64,000 bases of DNA from Atrina japonica (taxonomy: Eukaryota > Mollusca > Bivalvia > Pterioida > Pinnidae). The translations under genes were made by a program, and so were the position numbers. The number at the start of each line of letters is the position of its first letter. The first letter of the stretch is position 1. The DNA lies in the NCBI GenBank assembly GCA_030159075.1, contig BROG01000645.1, positions 270,501 through 334,500 on the forward strand, read 5' to 3'. Of the stretch, positions 1-11,000 are shown in pieces. The notes beneath the pieces are model-generated. The model saw nothing but the letters and a program-made list of their open reading frames with translations, did no database searches and was not told where the DNA came from.

Positions 1-2
1 CT

Positions 3-146
3 CCCTTTTACCAGTCAGATCTAAGACAAACCGATGATATTTTCACCGAGCACGAGAGGCTTCCATGTAACATTTGCGACGGATGTGTCATGCTAACAAA
101 GGGACCTCTTCTGGACACCTGGAGCCCATTTTACGAAAGGTCCTAA
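3..146 (+). CDS. possible 3'-terminal exon fragment, Cys-containing protein (weak)
   Basis: Frame 3 is open from the window edge to a TAA at 144-146 (47 codons). It contains the cysteine cluster LPCNICDGCVML and then a hydrophilic tail ending YERS. It could be the last exon of a gene entering from the left. No domain is recognised, and 47 open codons can arise by chance. The CDGC motif recurs in the equally weak minus-strand frame at 12900-13082, which may be coincidence. Confidence 0.15.
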   Translation, partial: PFYQSDLRQTDDIFTEHERLPCNICDGCVMLTKGPLLDTWSPFYERS

Positions 147-387
147 GTTCTAAATCCTAACTTTTACGTCTAACTACCATGACAACGCTTTGCTGGGGAT
201 CATTTTTGTATCAAATGTGTCATATTCTAATGGACTTGGACTGTCGACTATCCATTGGTATTCCTTCATTTTTACCATATTCATTTCATAAAGTTGAGTC
301 ATGATAATAATTACATTTAGTTGAGACGTAAATTCCAGGTACTCATTTTCCTGTACATATCGTTCTGAGTCCATTATGTATGATAAA

Positions 388-594
388 CTGTAAATTTGGT
401 TTTATTCGCGAGAATATTATTTACTCGTAATTTCGCAATAAGTCTCAGTCGCGAAAATAAAATTATCGCATAATGACGAATGATAAAAGTATGCCGAAAT
501 GGACATTCGAAATCTCGAAAATATTATCTCGCGAATAAATTTAGAACTTGTGTATCGCGAAAATAAAGTCCAGCGAAAATTTCCGGATTTACAG
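388..594. mobile_element. MITE-1 copy (terminal CTGTAAAT inverted repeats)
   Basis: This is a non-coding element of about 207 bp. Its left end starts CTGTAAAT and its right end finishes GGATTTACAG followed by TA. The interior is rich in TCGCGA words (tattcgcgag, atcgcgaaaataaag). The ends are imperfect inverted repeats, which suggests a MITE using a TA target. A second copy lies at 1223-1387 and an internal fragment near 1040-1085. Confidence 0.6.
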
Positions 595-942
595 TAATTC
601 GCTTCCATATAAGAAGGTTCGTACAACTCTTCATATTGTTAGCCAATCTGTAATCTGAGTGGGAAGAAGGGTTTTCCATACATGAAATGACACATCTTGA
701 CGTTTTACCATATCTCGCTAACAAAAGGAAATTTCATCTTTCCGATGGACTTTCTTTAATAATTCCATTGAAACGGCGGTTTCAGTTTGCATTTGTTGTT
801 TATTTTCATTCTGTTTGAATGGGATCCTGTAGACGATACCAAATATTACAACAACATCCTCGGAATGTCACTTTAAAGGCACCCTTGAACATATTTTAAC
901 AATTATGGTTCTAATTAGTATTGTATCATAAAAATCTTTATC

Positions 943-1158
943 TACAAAAATAAAAAAAGTATTGCATTGTTTTGAAAAAATACATATTTCCAAAATCATG
1001 ACATGTACAGGATAAAAAAAGAACTTTTTCAGAAAATATAATCTCGCGAATGAATGTAGTGTTATCGCGAAAATAAAGTCCATCGAAAAATAAAAAGGTA
1101 TTGCATTGTTTTGAAAAATACGTATTCCCCAAATCATGACACGTACAGGGTTAAAAAG
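943..1158. repeat. local direct duplication, offset about 143 bp
   Basis: The block aaataaaaaaagtattgcat through gacatgtacaggataaaaa at about 943-1020 recurs diverged at about 1086-1158. Between the copies lies a MITE-1 fragment (tctcgcgaatgaa, tcgcgaaaataaagtcca). This looks like a tandem duplication that included part of the MITE. Confidence 0.55.
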
Positions 1159-1222
1159 AATTTTAACGTTCACGGCTCGTAGTCACTCGATACCAGACCT
1201 TTATGTTATTATCTTTTTTTTA

Positions 1223-1387
1223 CTGTAAATCCCAACTTATTCGCGAGAAATTTATTTACGCGCATTTTTGCGAAAGCACTAGCTCGCGAAAATAAAATAA
1301 TCGCATAATAAAGTAGGATAACAGTATGAAGAGAAGGACATTGGGAATCTCGAAAATAAAGTCCGGCGAAAATTTCCGGATTTACGC
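1223..1387. mobile_element. MITE-1 copy
   Basis: This is a second, shorter copy (about 165 bp) of the element at 388-594. It begins after TA at 1221-1222 with CTGTAAATCC, has the same TCGCGA-rich interior, and ends aatttccggatttacg. The last bases of the right end are mutated. Confidence 0.6.
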
Positions 1388-1475
1388 TACTAATACATAG
1401 GAAACACGTTAATATATTTTATCATTCACTTATAAGTTGTCTCGGAGCGATGTTAAACAATTATTTTTATGAAAC

Positions 1476-1498
1476 AAAAAAAAAAAAAAAAAAAAAAA
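1476..1498. repeat. poly(A) tract
   Basis: An uninterrupted run of A follows atgaaac. It could be the 3' tail of a degraded retroposed copy on the plus strand, but no body is recognised upstream. Confidence 0.8.
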
Positions 1499-2795
1499 CC
1501 ATAACAAAACAAAAATATAAAAAATTAAAAATAACAATGTAAATAAATTAATTATCATACGCTTGTCATGATAGATTTGAGTCCTGATAATAAATGACAA
1601 AAATCGCTCTTTATAATGTAAAGTAATAACACGTCAATCAATATAACTTCTCATTGATTTTATCCCGTGTGTATATTACGTGACTCATAAAGTGAAATTC
1701 AGACACCTATAAATATTGTATTACCCAAGAGCATCCGATGTATTAGCAGGTGATCACGTGATTGACTGATCGGCATACCCTTTGGGATTACCATAAAATA
1801 TTATTGAAGGGCAGTGAAACAAAATATAAAACCGTAGCTGATTTTCTGGTTTATGGGAAGTTTTTACATAAAGCAAAGCATGCTAAATGTAAATGTATCG
1901 AAAAATGATAATTGAATGCATGCATGACTTGCAAGTGCGAGTTACACCTATTAAACATTATAACGTATATCATTAATTAGATATTATATAAATTATTATT
2001 TAAGTCTTTAGAGATATCGCTAAAAATATTAAACACTTGATAGATAAGCAGAACGATTTGATTCAGTCAATGGGACTAATTGATGTACCACGTGATACCT
2101 GACGAAGTTTGTGCAGGACTATTGTTTCTATTAATGATGGCATGACACTAACAGCTGATATCCCGCGGTAACGTCATTTCAGCGGGAAGATTACGTAGTT
2201 TTACGTTCAATCACCATTGTTGATACTAGTACCGCACAAACGTTATCGGTTATCACTTGGTACATGAGTTAGTCCCATTGGATGGTATATATAGAGAGGT
2301 AAATTTAAAGTTTAAAATGACACAAAACCAAGAATTTGTCTTGAATGGTTTAGGTTTAAACTTTTATTATTTGTATTCAGAGATACTGGGAGGTTTAATT
2401 TATGAACTTCTGGTAGATCACAAGGTAAGATTTACTCAGACGTCTGACAATAATCCCAGATCATCCAGTAGTTATACGGTCTTTCAGAGACATAAGTTTA
2501 TATTTCTGAAATATTTCTTTCTTGTTTACCCCTTAGACTGTTGTACAATAACAAATAATAGATATACAAAGGCATTACAATTCTTGAATTCAGAACAATA
2601 TATTTTGTAAAAATTGATTGAGAAAACAATACTATGTGTAATGCATATTTTTGCAGTAGGAAAAGACAGCTAATGTATCTTAAATGTTATATTATTAGAA
2701 TTTATTTTGCTTTGTAGGGCGTATATCAATAATAAGGAAATTAATATTCTTGTTTTAATTCACCGACGCCCTACAATACACTCTAATTTTACAAA
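1499..2795. other. AT-rich stretch without recognisable gene
   Basis: I see no convincing coding frame, RNA gene or repeat family here. The plus-strand frame at 2257-2610 has no domain-like composition, and its upstream region has no clear promoter. Confidence 0.5.
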
Positions 2796-2801
2796 GATAA
2801 A

Positions 2802-2865
2802 ATGGCCCATCCGAATTTTGACAGAAAAGAATTGAATAGAATTTTCACAAAACAGGGGTGTACAG
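2802..2865 (+). CDS. possible initial coding exon (weak)
   Basis: An ATG in good context (ataaaATGG) opens a 21-codon frame, MAHPNFDRKELNRIFTKQG followed by CT, ending at a strong donor CAG/gtaaga at 2866 in phase 1. The nearest good acceptor, atttttttgcag, ends at 3282. Reading on from it in phase gives a short Cys/Arg-containing frame that stops at TGA just before 3421. The splice signals look good, but no protein family is recognised and the deduced product would be only about 70 aa. Confidence 0.2.
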
Positions 2866-3458
2866 GTAAGACATATTACCTTGATCTAATTACTCACTCA
2901 CTTTAGCTCTAGTTGCTAGTTAGCTCTAGTTTAGCTCACACCTGGTATAATATTAGTTTAAACTTGTGTTTGTAAACATGTCACATTTTATTTTGATACA
3001 AATCTTATAGTACATGGATGCTGTTTTGTGGTCACGTTCTCTTTATTGATGTAACACTTAGGGTGCTTGCCAATCACAAATGATAGGCCAGTACTGTCAA
3101 TGGATCAGAAGTAAAAAAAAAACCGTGACTGACAAGTTCCATAATATTTTCATTATGAATAAAAGATTCATTTCTTATTCTGAAAATTCATTTATTTTCT
3201 GTTTCCGATCAATTCTAGAGCCGTCATTTGAAAAACATTGTTTTTCGAGAAAATCAAAGTCGTAAATTCCATTTTTTTGCAGTGATGGTAAGGAACTCAA
3301 CTCAGAGCAGGTTACGGTGTGTCCGCATCGGACATCTTACCAATCATGGAACTAACTGGTACTCGTCAGTCTGTTCCAGTGAATGGCAAGCACCCAATGT
3401 TCGACACAGAATTGTTTCTTGATAATAAGTCATGTGTTTACTTCTATAGAATGAGGCA

Positions 3459-3775
3459 ATCTAAATCTCTGCCGATTGATAAACGATTGCTCTTACAGAT
3501 ATCTAAAGCTTTACCGATTGACGAACGATTGCTTTTGTAGATATCTAAAGCTTTACCAATTGACGAACGATTGCTTTTGTAGATATCTAAAGCTGTACCA
3601 ACTGACGAACGCTTGCTCTTATAGATATCTAAAGCTCTGCCGATTGATAAACGATTGCTCTTACAGATATCTAAAGCTTTACCGATTGACGAACGATTGC
3701 TTTTGTAGATATCTAAAGCTTTACCTATTGACGAACGATTGCTTTTGTAGATATCTAAAGCTTTCATAAATGACC
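3459..3775. repeat. 42-bp minisatellite, 7 full units
   Basis: Units begin atctaaagct and contain gattgacgaacgattgct. Unit starts are at 3459, 3501, 3543, 3585, 3627, 3669 and 3711, an exact 42-bp spacing, followed by a partial unit at 3753 and a decayed one to about 3835. Because 42 is a multiple of 3, both strands have spurious open frames. The minus strand reads a 14-residue repeat of the type ALDIYKSNRSSIGK. I treat it as a satellite rather than a protein repeat. Confidence 0.85.
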
Positions 3776-4061
3776 AACAATTGTTCTTATGCTATATAGT
3801 GTTTTTTCTCGCTTGATCAACGATTGCTTTTATGGATTTCTTGTGTTTTGCAAAATTAAATATCGATCGTTGATATATATATTTCGCGTGCTATACCAAA
3901 TTAGTAACAGTTATTGTGCGTAACAGATCCGCCACTAACGCAACCGGCATCCATTTCACACTAAGAATTCTTAATGAAGTTCTTTACATTTGAGCTTTCT
4001 TCCTGGTCGACAACAGTATGCCAAGACCGATTGGATGATGACATTAGACATACGAACTTAA

Positions 4062-4150
4062 CCCAGTGACCCCTAAAGACACATTTGGAGTGGTCTTAGT
4101 CATTGATTTACAGAAGAGTCAATTGTTTTTCAGGGGGGGGGGTTGAGATA
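4062..4150. repeat. MITE-2 copy (CCCCTAAAGACACATTTGGA type)
   Basis: This short dispersed repeat reads acccctaaagacacatttgg ... gtcattgatttacagaagag ... tttttcaggggggggggttg. The ends (acccct and aggggt) are inverted. Other copies are at 37225-37310, 42320-42440, 45040-45140, 57815-57970 and 59365-59455. Confidence 0.65.
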
Positions 4151-4552
4151 GTCAATACAAGCCAGGCATTTGGCTTTTTCTCCAAATATCTACAATATTT
4201 CGGATATGGTTACCAATTGCGTGGAACAATTCAGAAATTTGAACTTACTTTAATCAACACGCATAGCAGGTTTATTGAAATGCATTATTTGGGGCCTCAT
4301 ATTTCACAAATTGACAAATTTTGCGGGAATCATATATACCCTATTATGGTCTTGTGTTGATTAATCATTAGTTTCTTGCGCCACATCATAGCCAAGTGTA
4401 AATTGGCATATTTCTTTCGCGTTAGATGTATTGCAATCATGGATTAGCATTCGAGATCTATATAGTACTTATGTGTATATCAAGTTTATATAAGCTTTTT
4501 AGTATATACTATTACATGTTTTTAGAAACAAACGCTAATATAGTAATAGTAA

Positions 4553-4700
4553 TTGAAAATAAATAAATAAATAAATAAAAAACACGAAATGAAACAAAAC
4601 AATACAAGACAAAAAACAACAACAAAAACAACAACAAAAACAACAACAAAAACAAAATAAAATTAAAAAACAAACAAACAAACAAACAAAAGCAAACGAA
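4553..4700. repeat. A-rich low-complexity tract
   Basis: The tract contains (AAAT)n, (AACAAC/AAAAAC)n and (CAAA)n. The minus-strand frames through it (Phe/Cys/Leu-rich) are low-complexity artefacts. Confidence 0.9.
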
Positions 4701-4794
4701 AAAGAAGGACAAGTAAGGAGGACAGCGATGCCTATATGTCTTGTAATTAAACAGCTATCACTTAAAGAATATAAAAATCTCGGATACCAAAGTA

Positions 4795-4925
4795 TAAAGG
4801 ACGTCCAGGATATACAGACAAACCTGGTCGAATTGGACAAACAATGACCTCTAAAAATTAATCTGGATGTGGGATCATTAGGAGTAAGCATCTTCTGTTG
4901 ACCGGTCACACCCGCCATAAGTCCA
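4795..4925. repeat. dispersed repeat B (CTGATCCCA type)
   Basis: The segment shares blocks with 6575-6745 and, in reverse orientation, with 18835-18950: aggatatacagacaaacc, gacctctaaaaatt, gggatcat, aggagtaagcatc, tgttgaccggtcacacc. It resembles a widespread bivalve repeat whose reverse strand reads ctgatcccacctctgg. That assignment is from memory. Confidence 0.55.
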
Positions 4926-5802
4926 ATCAAATCCAAATGAAATACGTGAGGAAAAAATCATCGTCACAATTCGTACAGAAGTCTCAACAACCGCTATCTG
5001 AAAATATCCACTACCGCTATCGCTACATATATATATCCGTGTGTACCTTTAACCTACGTCATTAGTTCCTGTGCATCCTTGTGCGTCTAGCGACAACCAA
5101 ATCATTCGGCTTTTATTCCTTGTGAATCACAGAAAGCAATATGGCAGAAAAATATTTACAATATAATAATAATACAAACTAAAACCACCACACCGATGGC
5201 TAAAGCTCAATATTCGTGATCACGTTTCGTCATTGACACTTACAATTTTGTGCCCTTGGGTTGAGATTTTGCCATACTCCCCAAAGTGGTGTCTGTTTTT
5301 ATCTCACGTTGAAACAGACTAAAGAGAAAGCATATTCTTCTTTGTTTATAAAGACACAAGTATGATTATGTGAAAAAGTAGTTCCAGCACTTCCGGAATG
5401 GGCTACTTGCATTCCACAAGGTGGGACTATATTTTTCCACGACATCTAAATTGGCGAGCATGGAAATTCTTGCTTTATACACGTCGACCGTGCGCGCTAT
5501 TTCATTTTACACAGAACTTATGACGTCAGACAGGGCATGAAGACATCTAGTTCTAGTCCAAATAAATGAACGCCAAATTATGCCATTGACGTCGTATAAT
5601 ACAATACATTTATCAGTTTTTTACATGCGCAAACCTTCGATTTAGGTTCTAGTTATTATAATCTACAATTAGTTTACACTCTCCTCACAGCAAAGACAAA
5701 GATATAGCGATGACGGTGTCTCCGGTTTTTTCACAGAAAAATATATTGGCATTTCTTGAACAGATGGTGGTTATGTTGTAGATTTCAGTGAGTTGAAGCA
5801 CA

Positions 5803-5838
5803 TACACATGTACACACACACACACCACACACACATGT

Positions 5839-5875
<37 letters not shown>

Positions 5876-5906
5876 CACATGTACACACACACACACACAC
5901 ACACAT
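5803..5906. repeat. (CA)n microsatellite with ATGTAC interruptions
   Basis: CA runs are interrupted by catgtac and a short (AT)n. The minus-strand Cys/Val frame over it is spurious. Confidence 0.95.
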
Positions 5907-6570
5907 TACTCACACACAAGCTTGATATTGGATAAAATTAAATCATAAACATTGGCAATCTATCTGCGAAGCCGAATATCAATACACGTAAAGTATTACA
6001 CACACCTATATTAGTACTGCAACTAAGGGCTTTCGTATAATTCTATCTTATATACTTCCGAATACGAGAACTGTTTTCTCTGCACTGCTCATTCATAATC
6101 AGAAACCTTGACCTGCCAAAGCTAATTATACCTAGATTATAAACAGATAACACATTTTACTGCATACAGGTAAAACTTTACAATACATGGTGCAATACCA
6201 ACTCTACGCCTGTATGCTCTGATTATTGACTTTCAACGAATTACCTGAGTTGCTTATTCTCATATGATGACAAAATGTCTATCAACAGAGAGAGAGAGTA
6301 ATTGTTATGCACACACAAACTAGACTTGTAGTCCCAAAACCAGAAAATCGATGACTCGTCAATTCTCTAAATTCTGATGTTATATGTCCCTACATATTTA
6401 TTTTTATTGATATTTCTGAAGTTTTCGGTGAAGTGCCGGGAAATTTGAGCAATTGTTAATATACTTCGATTATTCACTAATGGAATAATACCAAGGTCTT
6501 CAATGACCAAGATAATGTTTACCTATTGTGAATGAAAAAAAAAATGAACGAATCCAATTCGTAGACCCCA
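5907..6570. other. no gene recognised
   Basis: This is AT-rich sequence without a convincing frame, RNA gene or repeat family. The only local structure is a short (GA)n run near 6290. Confidence 0.5.
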
Positions 6571-6574
6571 AAGA

Positions 6575-6745
6575 AATGGCAAAGTATGAATCAACAGGAT
6601 GTCCAGGATACCATATACAAATCTGGTGAATATTGGACTAACACGGACCTCTGGAAATCTAGAGCTGGGATCAGGTGCCATGGAGGAGTAAGCATCCCCT
6701 GTTGATCGGTCACATCCATCACGAATCCACAGTCAAATTCAAATG
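6575..6745. repeat. dispersed repeat B copy
   Basis: This is the best-preserved copy: ggatgtccaggataccatat, acacggacctctgg, gagctgggatcaggtgccat, ggaggagtaagcatcccc, tgttgatcggtcaca. It is homologous to 4795-4925 and inverted relative to 18835-18950. Confidence 0.6.
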
Positions 6746-7914
6746 ACACGAATGAATAATCATACAGCAAAATTAATGTTCACATTATGTAAGTATATCT
6801 ATACGAAAAATGAGAATTTCAAAATGAGGGGGTGAATAGTATCTTGCATGTGTGTATGTGTTCGAATATAGTTGTCTAATCCTATGGTTTCCCGTTGTGA
6901 ACAGAGAAATTGGGAACAGAGTAATTCTTAATTGGCAAAATAGTAGATCCGCCTGCCCAAGATGGGAGAATGTCTAATCCACTCTAACGCACACATGTAA
7001 GGTTTTAATAATACTTCATTCAGAATACACAATCATTCTGTCTGCATTCCTTGATGGTGCAATATAATTTTTACACAACAAAAAAATGTAATAAAGATGA
7101 ATAATTAAGAGGATTTATATCAATTATACGACTGCTGAGTATCAGCATGATCTATATAAATTGTGTTGATAACGTCTGCTATTAGAAGCAGACGAACTTT
7201 GTTGGTAGTGTGTTATACTATAAAATAAAACAATCACCCTCTCATGGACAGATATAAGATAACAGACAACGAGCCAAGCACCTGCTTGTTTATCATTGTA
7301 CTTCGTTATTTATTTATCCATAAGAGCTTGATTGCTATGATCGTATAAAAAAGATAAGTATTTCTGGTAATATGTCACGGATTCCCCACGCGGAATCTAT
7401 TTCGAATTATAAATAAGATTTACTGTACCCTGGTTGAAATTGTAGAGTTAGAAGCTGCCGGTTTTCAGACATTGACAGGGAGAGATCTGTCAATTTCCTG
7501 TTCATGCACGGCAATTTTATTCACGTATTTAATAGGGCATAAGTTGTGTTTTCTAAAAGAACAATATGTTCCGCTTTTTGTTACATAGACTAATCTACAA
7601 TAAGAAATAAAGGATATACACAGGCACAAAAAGCCTTACATATTCCTATGTATTTTGTGACAATTAGGTCATGTCCAGTGTCGTATGCATATACAAATTA
7701 ATCATTTGCAAATGAATAATTACCAAACTGGGATTCCAAAAGAATTTATACAAAATGCATAAGAATTTAAGAATTTTTATGCCTGTATATCTCTCCTTTT
7801 TTGTTATTGTACATGAATTCAAAGAGTAAAATAGAAAATAGAAATTTTCTTTTTGGAAAACCCCCGCTAATGTCCCCCTTTAAACGTATTGTAGTAAAGC
7901 ATGAGCTACAATCT

Positions 7915-7996
7915 GGGGCATTGGAGACCAAGTGGTTAGGACGACGCACATGTGACAAAGTCTCTGATATCTAGTCAGCACGGGTACGAACTCAGT
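7915..7996 (+). mobile_element. degenerate tRNA-like SINE head
   Basis: An A-box-like stretch (gaccaagtggttaggacg) is followed about 45 bp later by a B-box-like gggtacgaact. It resembles the head of the SINE-1 family in this window but has no body. Confidence 0.35.
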
Positions 7997-8055
7997 CGTA
8001 ACCTAAGGTAATTATGTGAGAAATTTGCCACTTTACCTCCAACCTCATATAGATA

Positions 8056-8158
<103 letters not shown>

Positions 8159-8180
8159 AGTCCCAAAATACATGATCATG

Positions 8181-8556
8181 TAAATGTTATAAACATAATA
8201 CCAAAGTTATTATGCTCAAGACGATCGTTTCTGTCAATTAGACTTCATCAGCTGAGCTCCAGTTTCAATATATTTTCTAAAAAGAAAGTGGTGTCAGACA
8301 AGGCCAAATAATAAATCTAAATGTATAATCAAAATCTGTCTAAGAGTAACCACTGTAAAAAGATGGCTATCCTAGCTTTAGAAGAATTTCGAAATTTAAA
8401 TGTGCTATCTGTGCCAAATAGTACCTTAGTATATAAGATTATCAGCGGGTACCAAAATACCAGGTACTAGGTTTATGTATACACTCGGGGACTCAAACGG
8501 TCCACCAGCAGTGGTTATAAATATTATAAACATAATATTAAAATTATAATGCTCAA
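8181..8556 (-). mobile_element. retrozyme-like element, about 1.1 units, period 337 bp
   Basis: One full unit runs from ttataaacata (8187) to the restart of the same word at 8524, so the period is 337 bp. It shares almost its whole length with the tandem units at 30041-30808: shared blocks include ctaagagtaaccactgtaaa, taccaggtactaggttta and gggactcaaac. It encodes no protein and carries a minus-strand hammerhead motif at 8214-8257. A tandem repeat of this size with a hammerhead in each unit is the hallmark of retrozymes, which are non-autonomous retroelements spread through small circular RNAs. The class assignment is inferred from structure. Confidence 0.7.
8214..8257 (-). ncRNA. type I hammerhead ribozyme motif
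   Basis: Read on the minus strand, stem I is GCTCAG (8257-8252) paired with TTGAGC (8219-8214), with one G-U wobble. The core CTGATGA is 8251-8245. Stem II is GTC/GAC with a TAATT loop and an A-A mismatch at its base. The core GAAA is 8231-8228. Stem III is ACG/CGT with only AT between. Cleavage is predicted after the C at position 8220. Stem III is the palindrome ACGATCGT, as in minimal animal hammerheads that cleave as dimers. Confidence 0.7.
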
Positions 8557-8584
8557 ATGTAACTGACAAGAAAAATAGATTTAC

Positions 8585-8920
8585 AAATAATTGGAAAACG
8601 TTTCACCAAAATATAGTGCCTATATTTTTAGCATTAAAAACTTTTTTTGCCTAAGATAATATTATGATTTATGTCAGAACTAAATATATATGCAAAATGC
8701 TTATGAAGAGCCAAATCTAGAGTGAAATTAATATATTTGACAAAAATCGTTTAAAATCGAGACGTTGACAGAGATTGAGAGAATGCACTGACAGACAACT
8801 CTGTGTAAAAGATTGGTTCACTTCCGGGCGGACGGTGGTCTGATTCCGGGTAAATTGTGGCAGGTTTGTCTCGTCAAACAGTAAGAACTGACCACGACAA
8901 TATAACCGAAACATTTTTTA
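8585..8920. repeat. dispersed repeat C copy
   Basis: The stretch aaatatagtgcctatattt ... gcctaagataatatta ... attgagacgttgacagag matches, diverged, the right half of the element at 23335-23830 (aaatatagtccctatatt, gcctgaaatagtatt, tgagacgttgaccgagattg). It is probably a decayed DNA transposon derivative. Confidence 0.45.
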
Positions 8921-9120
8921 GTGTTGCGTAAAACAATTATTCTTTCTTTTTTTCGGTGAATAAAATGCATTAAAAATGATTGAGCACTTAGATGGCCCCG
9001 CATTGAAATGGTTTTTGTATGGAACACTGTTTGGGTCATAACCGTGATGAACTTATGTGATGACAACTTGCATACATAAACATACAAGTTGCACGCAAAA
9101 AAGCACTTTTAACGTGTAAA

Positions 9121-9839
9121 ACACAAATTGTGCATGCAAGTACTGACTTTTAACGTGAACGACATTTTTGCATGCAAAATCAATTTCATCTCGTTAATTC
9201 TGTTTGCACAAAAACATTACCATACCCATTTGCTTACATCTTTGTATTGAGGCCGAGAGGAAATAGCCAACCGGGGGGAGTGTTTGTAGGGCTACCAGGA
9301 AGTGCATGGAGGCTATGTCTCCATAATGCTGAAGTAGTATCACCAGCGGACAAATGTGAATATGTTAGATGGACGATAATGAAATGTTCGTGGAGACGGG
9401 AAAGTTTTCTGACAACACCAGGGTCACAAAACATTGACTTGAATATTTAAGTCGTCGAATTCTTCGTTAAAGAACATCTCCAATCGATTTAATCCACTCC
9501 AAAATAGTGTCACGTTTGACATCTTTTTTCTTGATACGTGTGCACTTAATGCGGAAATGCTGCTGATGTAATAAATAACGGGAAGAAGATATCTGAGTGT
9601 ACTTGTCGAACAAACAGGCTACGTCTAATTTGATTTTGTGTGTTACTGATGGTAGGTTCACATACAGAGGGAAAACACGTTCGTATGGTAATTACATTTA
9701 TTTTTTTTTATATTATCTATCATTTTAACCACATATTCGAACGAAGATATATATATAAGGGGGCATTAGCAGTGTTTACCAAAAATATTGAGGTTTTCTA
9801 CTTTTACTACTTGTACTTGATGTACTCTACAATGAAACA
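9121..9839. other. no gene recognised
   Basis: Frames at 9172-9450 (+) and 9234-9434 (-) overlap and show no domain or splice support. No repeat family was identified in this stretch. Confidence 0.45.
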
Positions 9840-9997
9840 CCCAAGGGACCAGAAAATAATTACCTTTATGTGCAGGTGACCCTTATACACAGGTTAAATT
9901 TAGTTGAAGTATGCAGTCAAGGGACTTGAAAAAAGTGGCCTTTATAAACAGATAATCCTTATATACACGTGGCTGCTAAAGCAAGTTTTACTGTTTT
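9840..9997 (-). mobile_element. decayed copy of the GACCACC MITE (MITE-4)
   Basis: The right end, gctgctaaagcaagttttac followed by tg, is the reverse complement of the left end of the copy at 60849-61024. Internal words (aagggacc, tttatgtgcaggtgaccctt, tatacaca) match the GACCACCTGTGTATAAAG core in antisense. Confidence 0.45.
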
Positions 9998-10289
9998 GTG
10001 AGAAAAAGGTCTGGTCCAGTGTGGTATGCATATACAAATAGTATGCTTGAATTTATCATTTGCCAAACTGGATTTCTCAAGCAATTTTCACAAAATATAT
10101 AGGAATTTAAAACATGATTTTTATACCTGCGTATATCTCGTTTGTTATTGTAGATCAATCTAAGTAGTGAAAAAAAAGGAAAAACCGCAGTTACTACCCC
10201 TTTAAACTTTATTTTTTTTCTGATGAGAACGTCTGAATGATCCTATACAAACACCCGCATATGTGACATATGCATTACGTGCATGTTAG

Positions 10290-10535
10290 GGTTTCCATAT
10301 GGCCAAAAAATAAGAGTATCGCGCTTTAAATAATGACGCCCCTCACCTCTTTTCGGCTCTGGTTCGAGCCCTACTGAAATCTATGCTGATTTTTTTTTTT
10401 TTTTAAAAATTGCCAATTCACTTGTGGAAGGCCAGTGGTCTCTTCCCAGTTTCTTTATCAATTGGGATCTCTCTCCAACCAGTAAGAACTGACTGTCACT
10501 ATATAGCTGCAGAATTGTTGAGTATGGCGCTTTGA
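10290..10535 (+). mobile_element. SINE-1 copy, diverged
   Basis: The degraded tRNA-like head (tatcgcgctttaaa, B-box ctggttcgagccc) is followed by the SINE-1 body: gccaattcacttgtggaagg, ccagtggtctcttccc, ccaaccagtaagaactgac, gaattgttgagtatggcg. It contains an internal T run after the head. Confidence 0.75.
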
Positions 10536-10671
10536 ACTGTCATGTTGTAAATTTTGTATTTCCACCCACCCAGTAAATTAAAAATGTACAATATGACTGA
10601 ACCAATAAAACAAACTCTGCATGTGAACTCTAGTTTAGGACTTAGACATTTTTGGGATGAATAAATAATCC

Positions 10672-10752
10672 TTTTACCCCTGGGTTTCTGAGTGGTATAT
10701 TCTTTTCTATTGTTTAAGACCAGTCTATTGCGATCTGTAGGGATGAAAGGTT
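10672..10752. repeat. dispersed repeat E
   Basis: The segment containing gagtggtatattcttttcta and ttgtttaagaccagtctatt recurs at 33618-33695 (taagtggtatgctctttttt, ttgtttaagaccagtctatt). The origin is unknown. Confidence 0.5.
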
Positions 10753-11000
10753 TAATAAAACATAATTGCAAATGTTCCAAATCGAATCTATTATTGGTTA
10801 GTAAATAAGTGGTTTCTTTAAACTGATTTCTTGTATGTTGATTGTCAATTTTATATTCAATCAGGTCATAACGGTACTTTGGGACAGGTCATATCTTTGG
10901 GACACAGGATTCCTGGTATAGCCTTTATAGCATTTTCATTCACAGCATCTTCCAAAGATTCTTCCCGTTATTAATACCTACATCTTAGACAAGACAAGGT

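Noticed and set aside
2257..2610. 117-aa plus-strand frame
   Set aside because: It has no domain-like composition and contains a likely splice-donor-like gtaaat early on; probably random in AT-rich DNA.
3444..3769. 14-residue repeat protein (ALDIYKSNRSSIGK type)
   Set aside because: It is a 42-bp satellite with both strands open; no flanking coding sequence. A true repeat protein cannot be fully excluded.
4512..4936. 133-aa Phe/Cys-rich minus frame
   Set aside because: Its length comes from A-rich low-complexity sequence plus dispersed repeat B; no domain.
5685..5906. Cys/Val-rich 73-aa frame
   Set aside because: It comes from the (CA)n microsatellite.
10219..10245. Hammerhead-like word tttctgatgagaacgtctg
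   Set aside because: No GAAA core and no stem I pairing.
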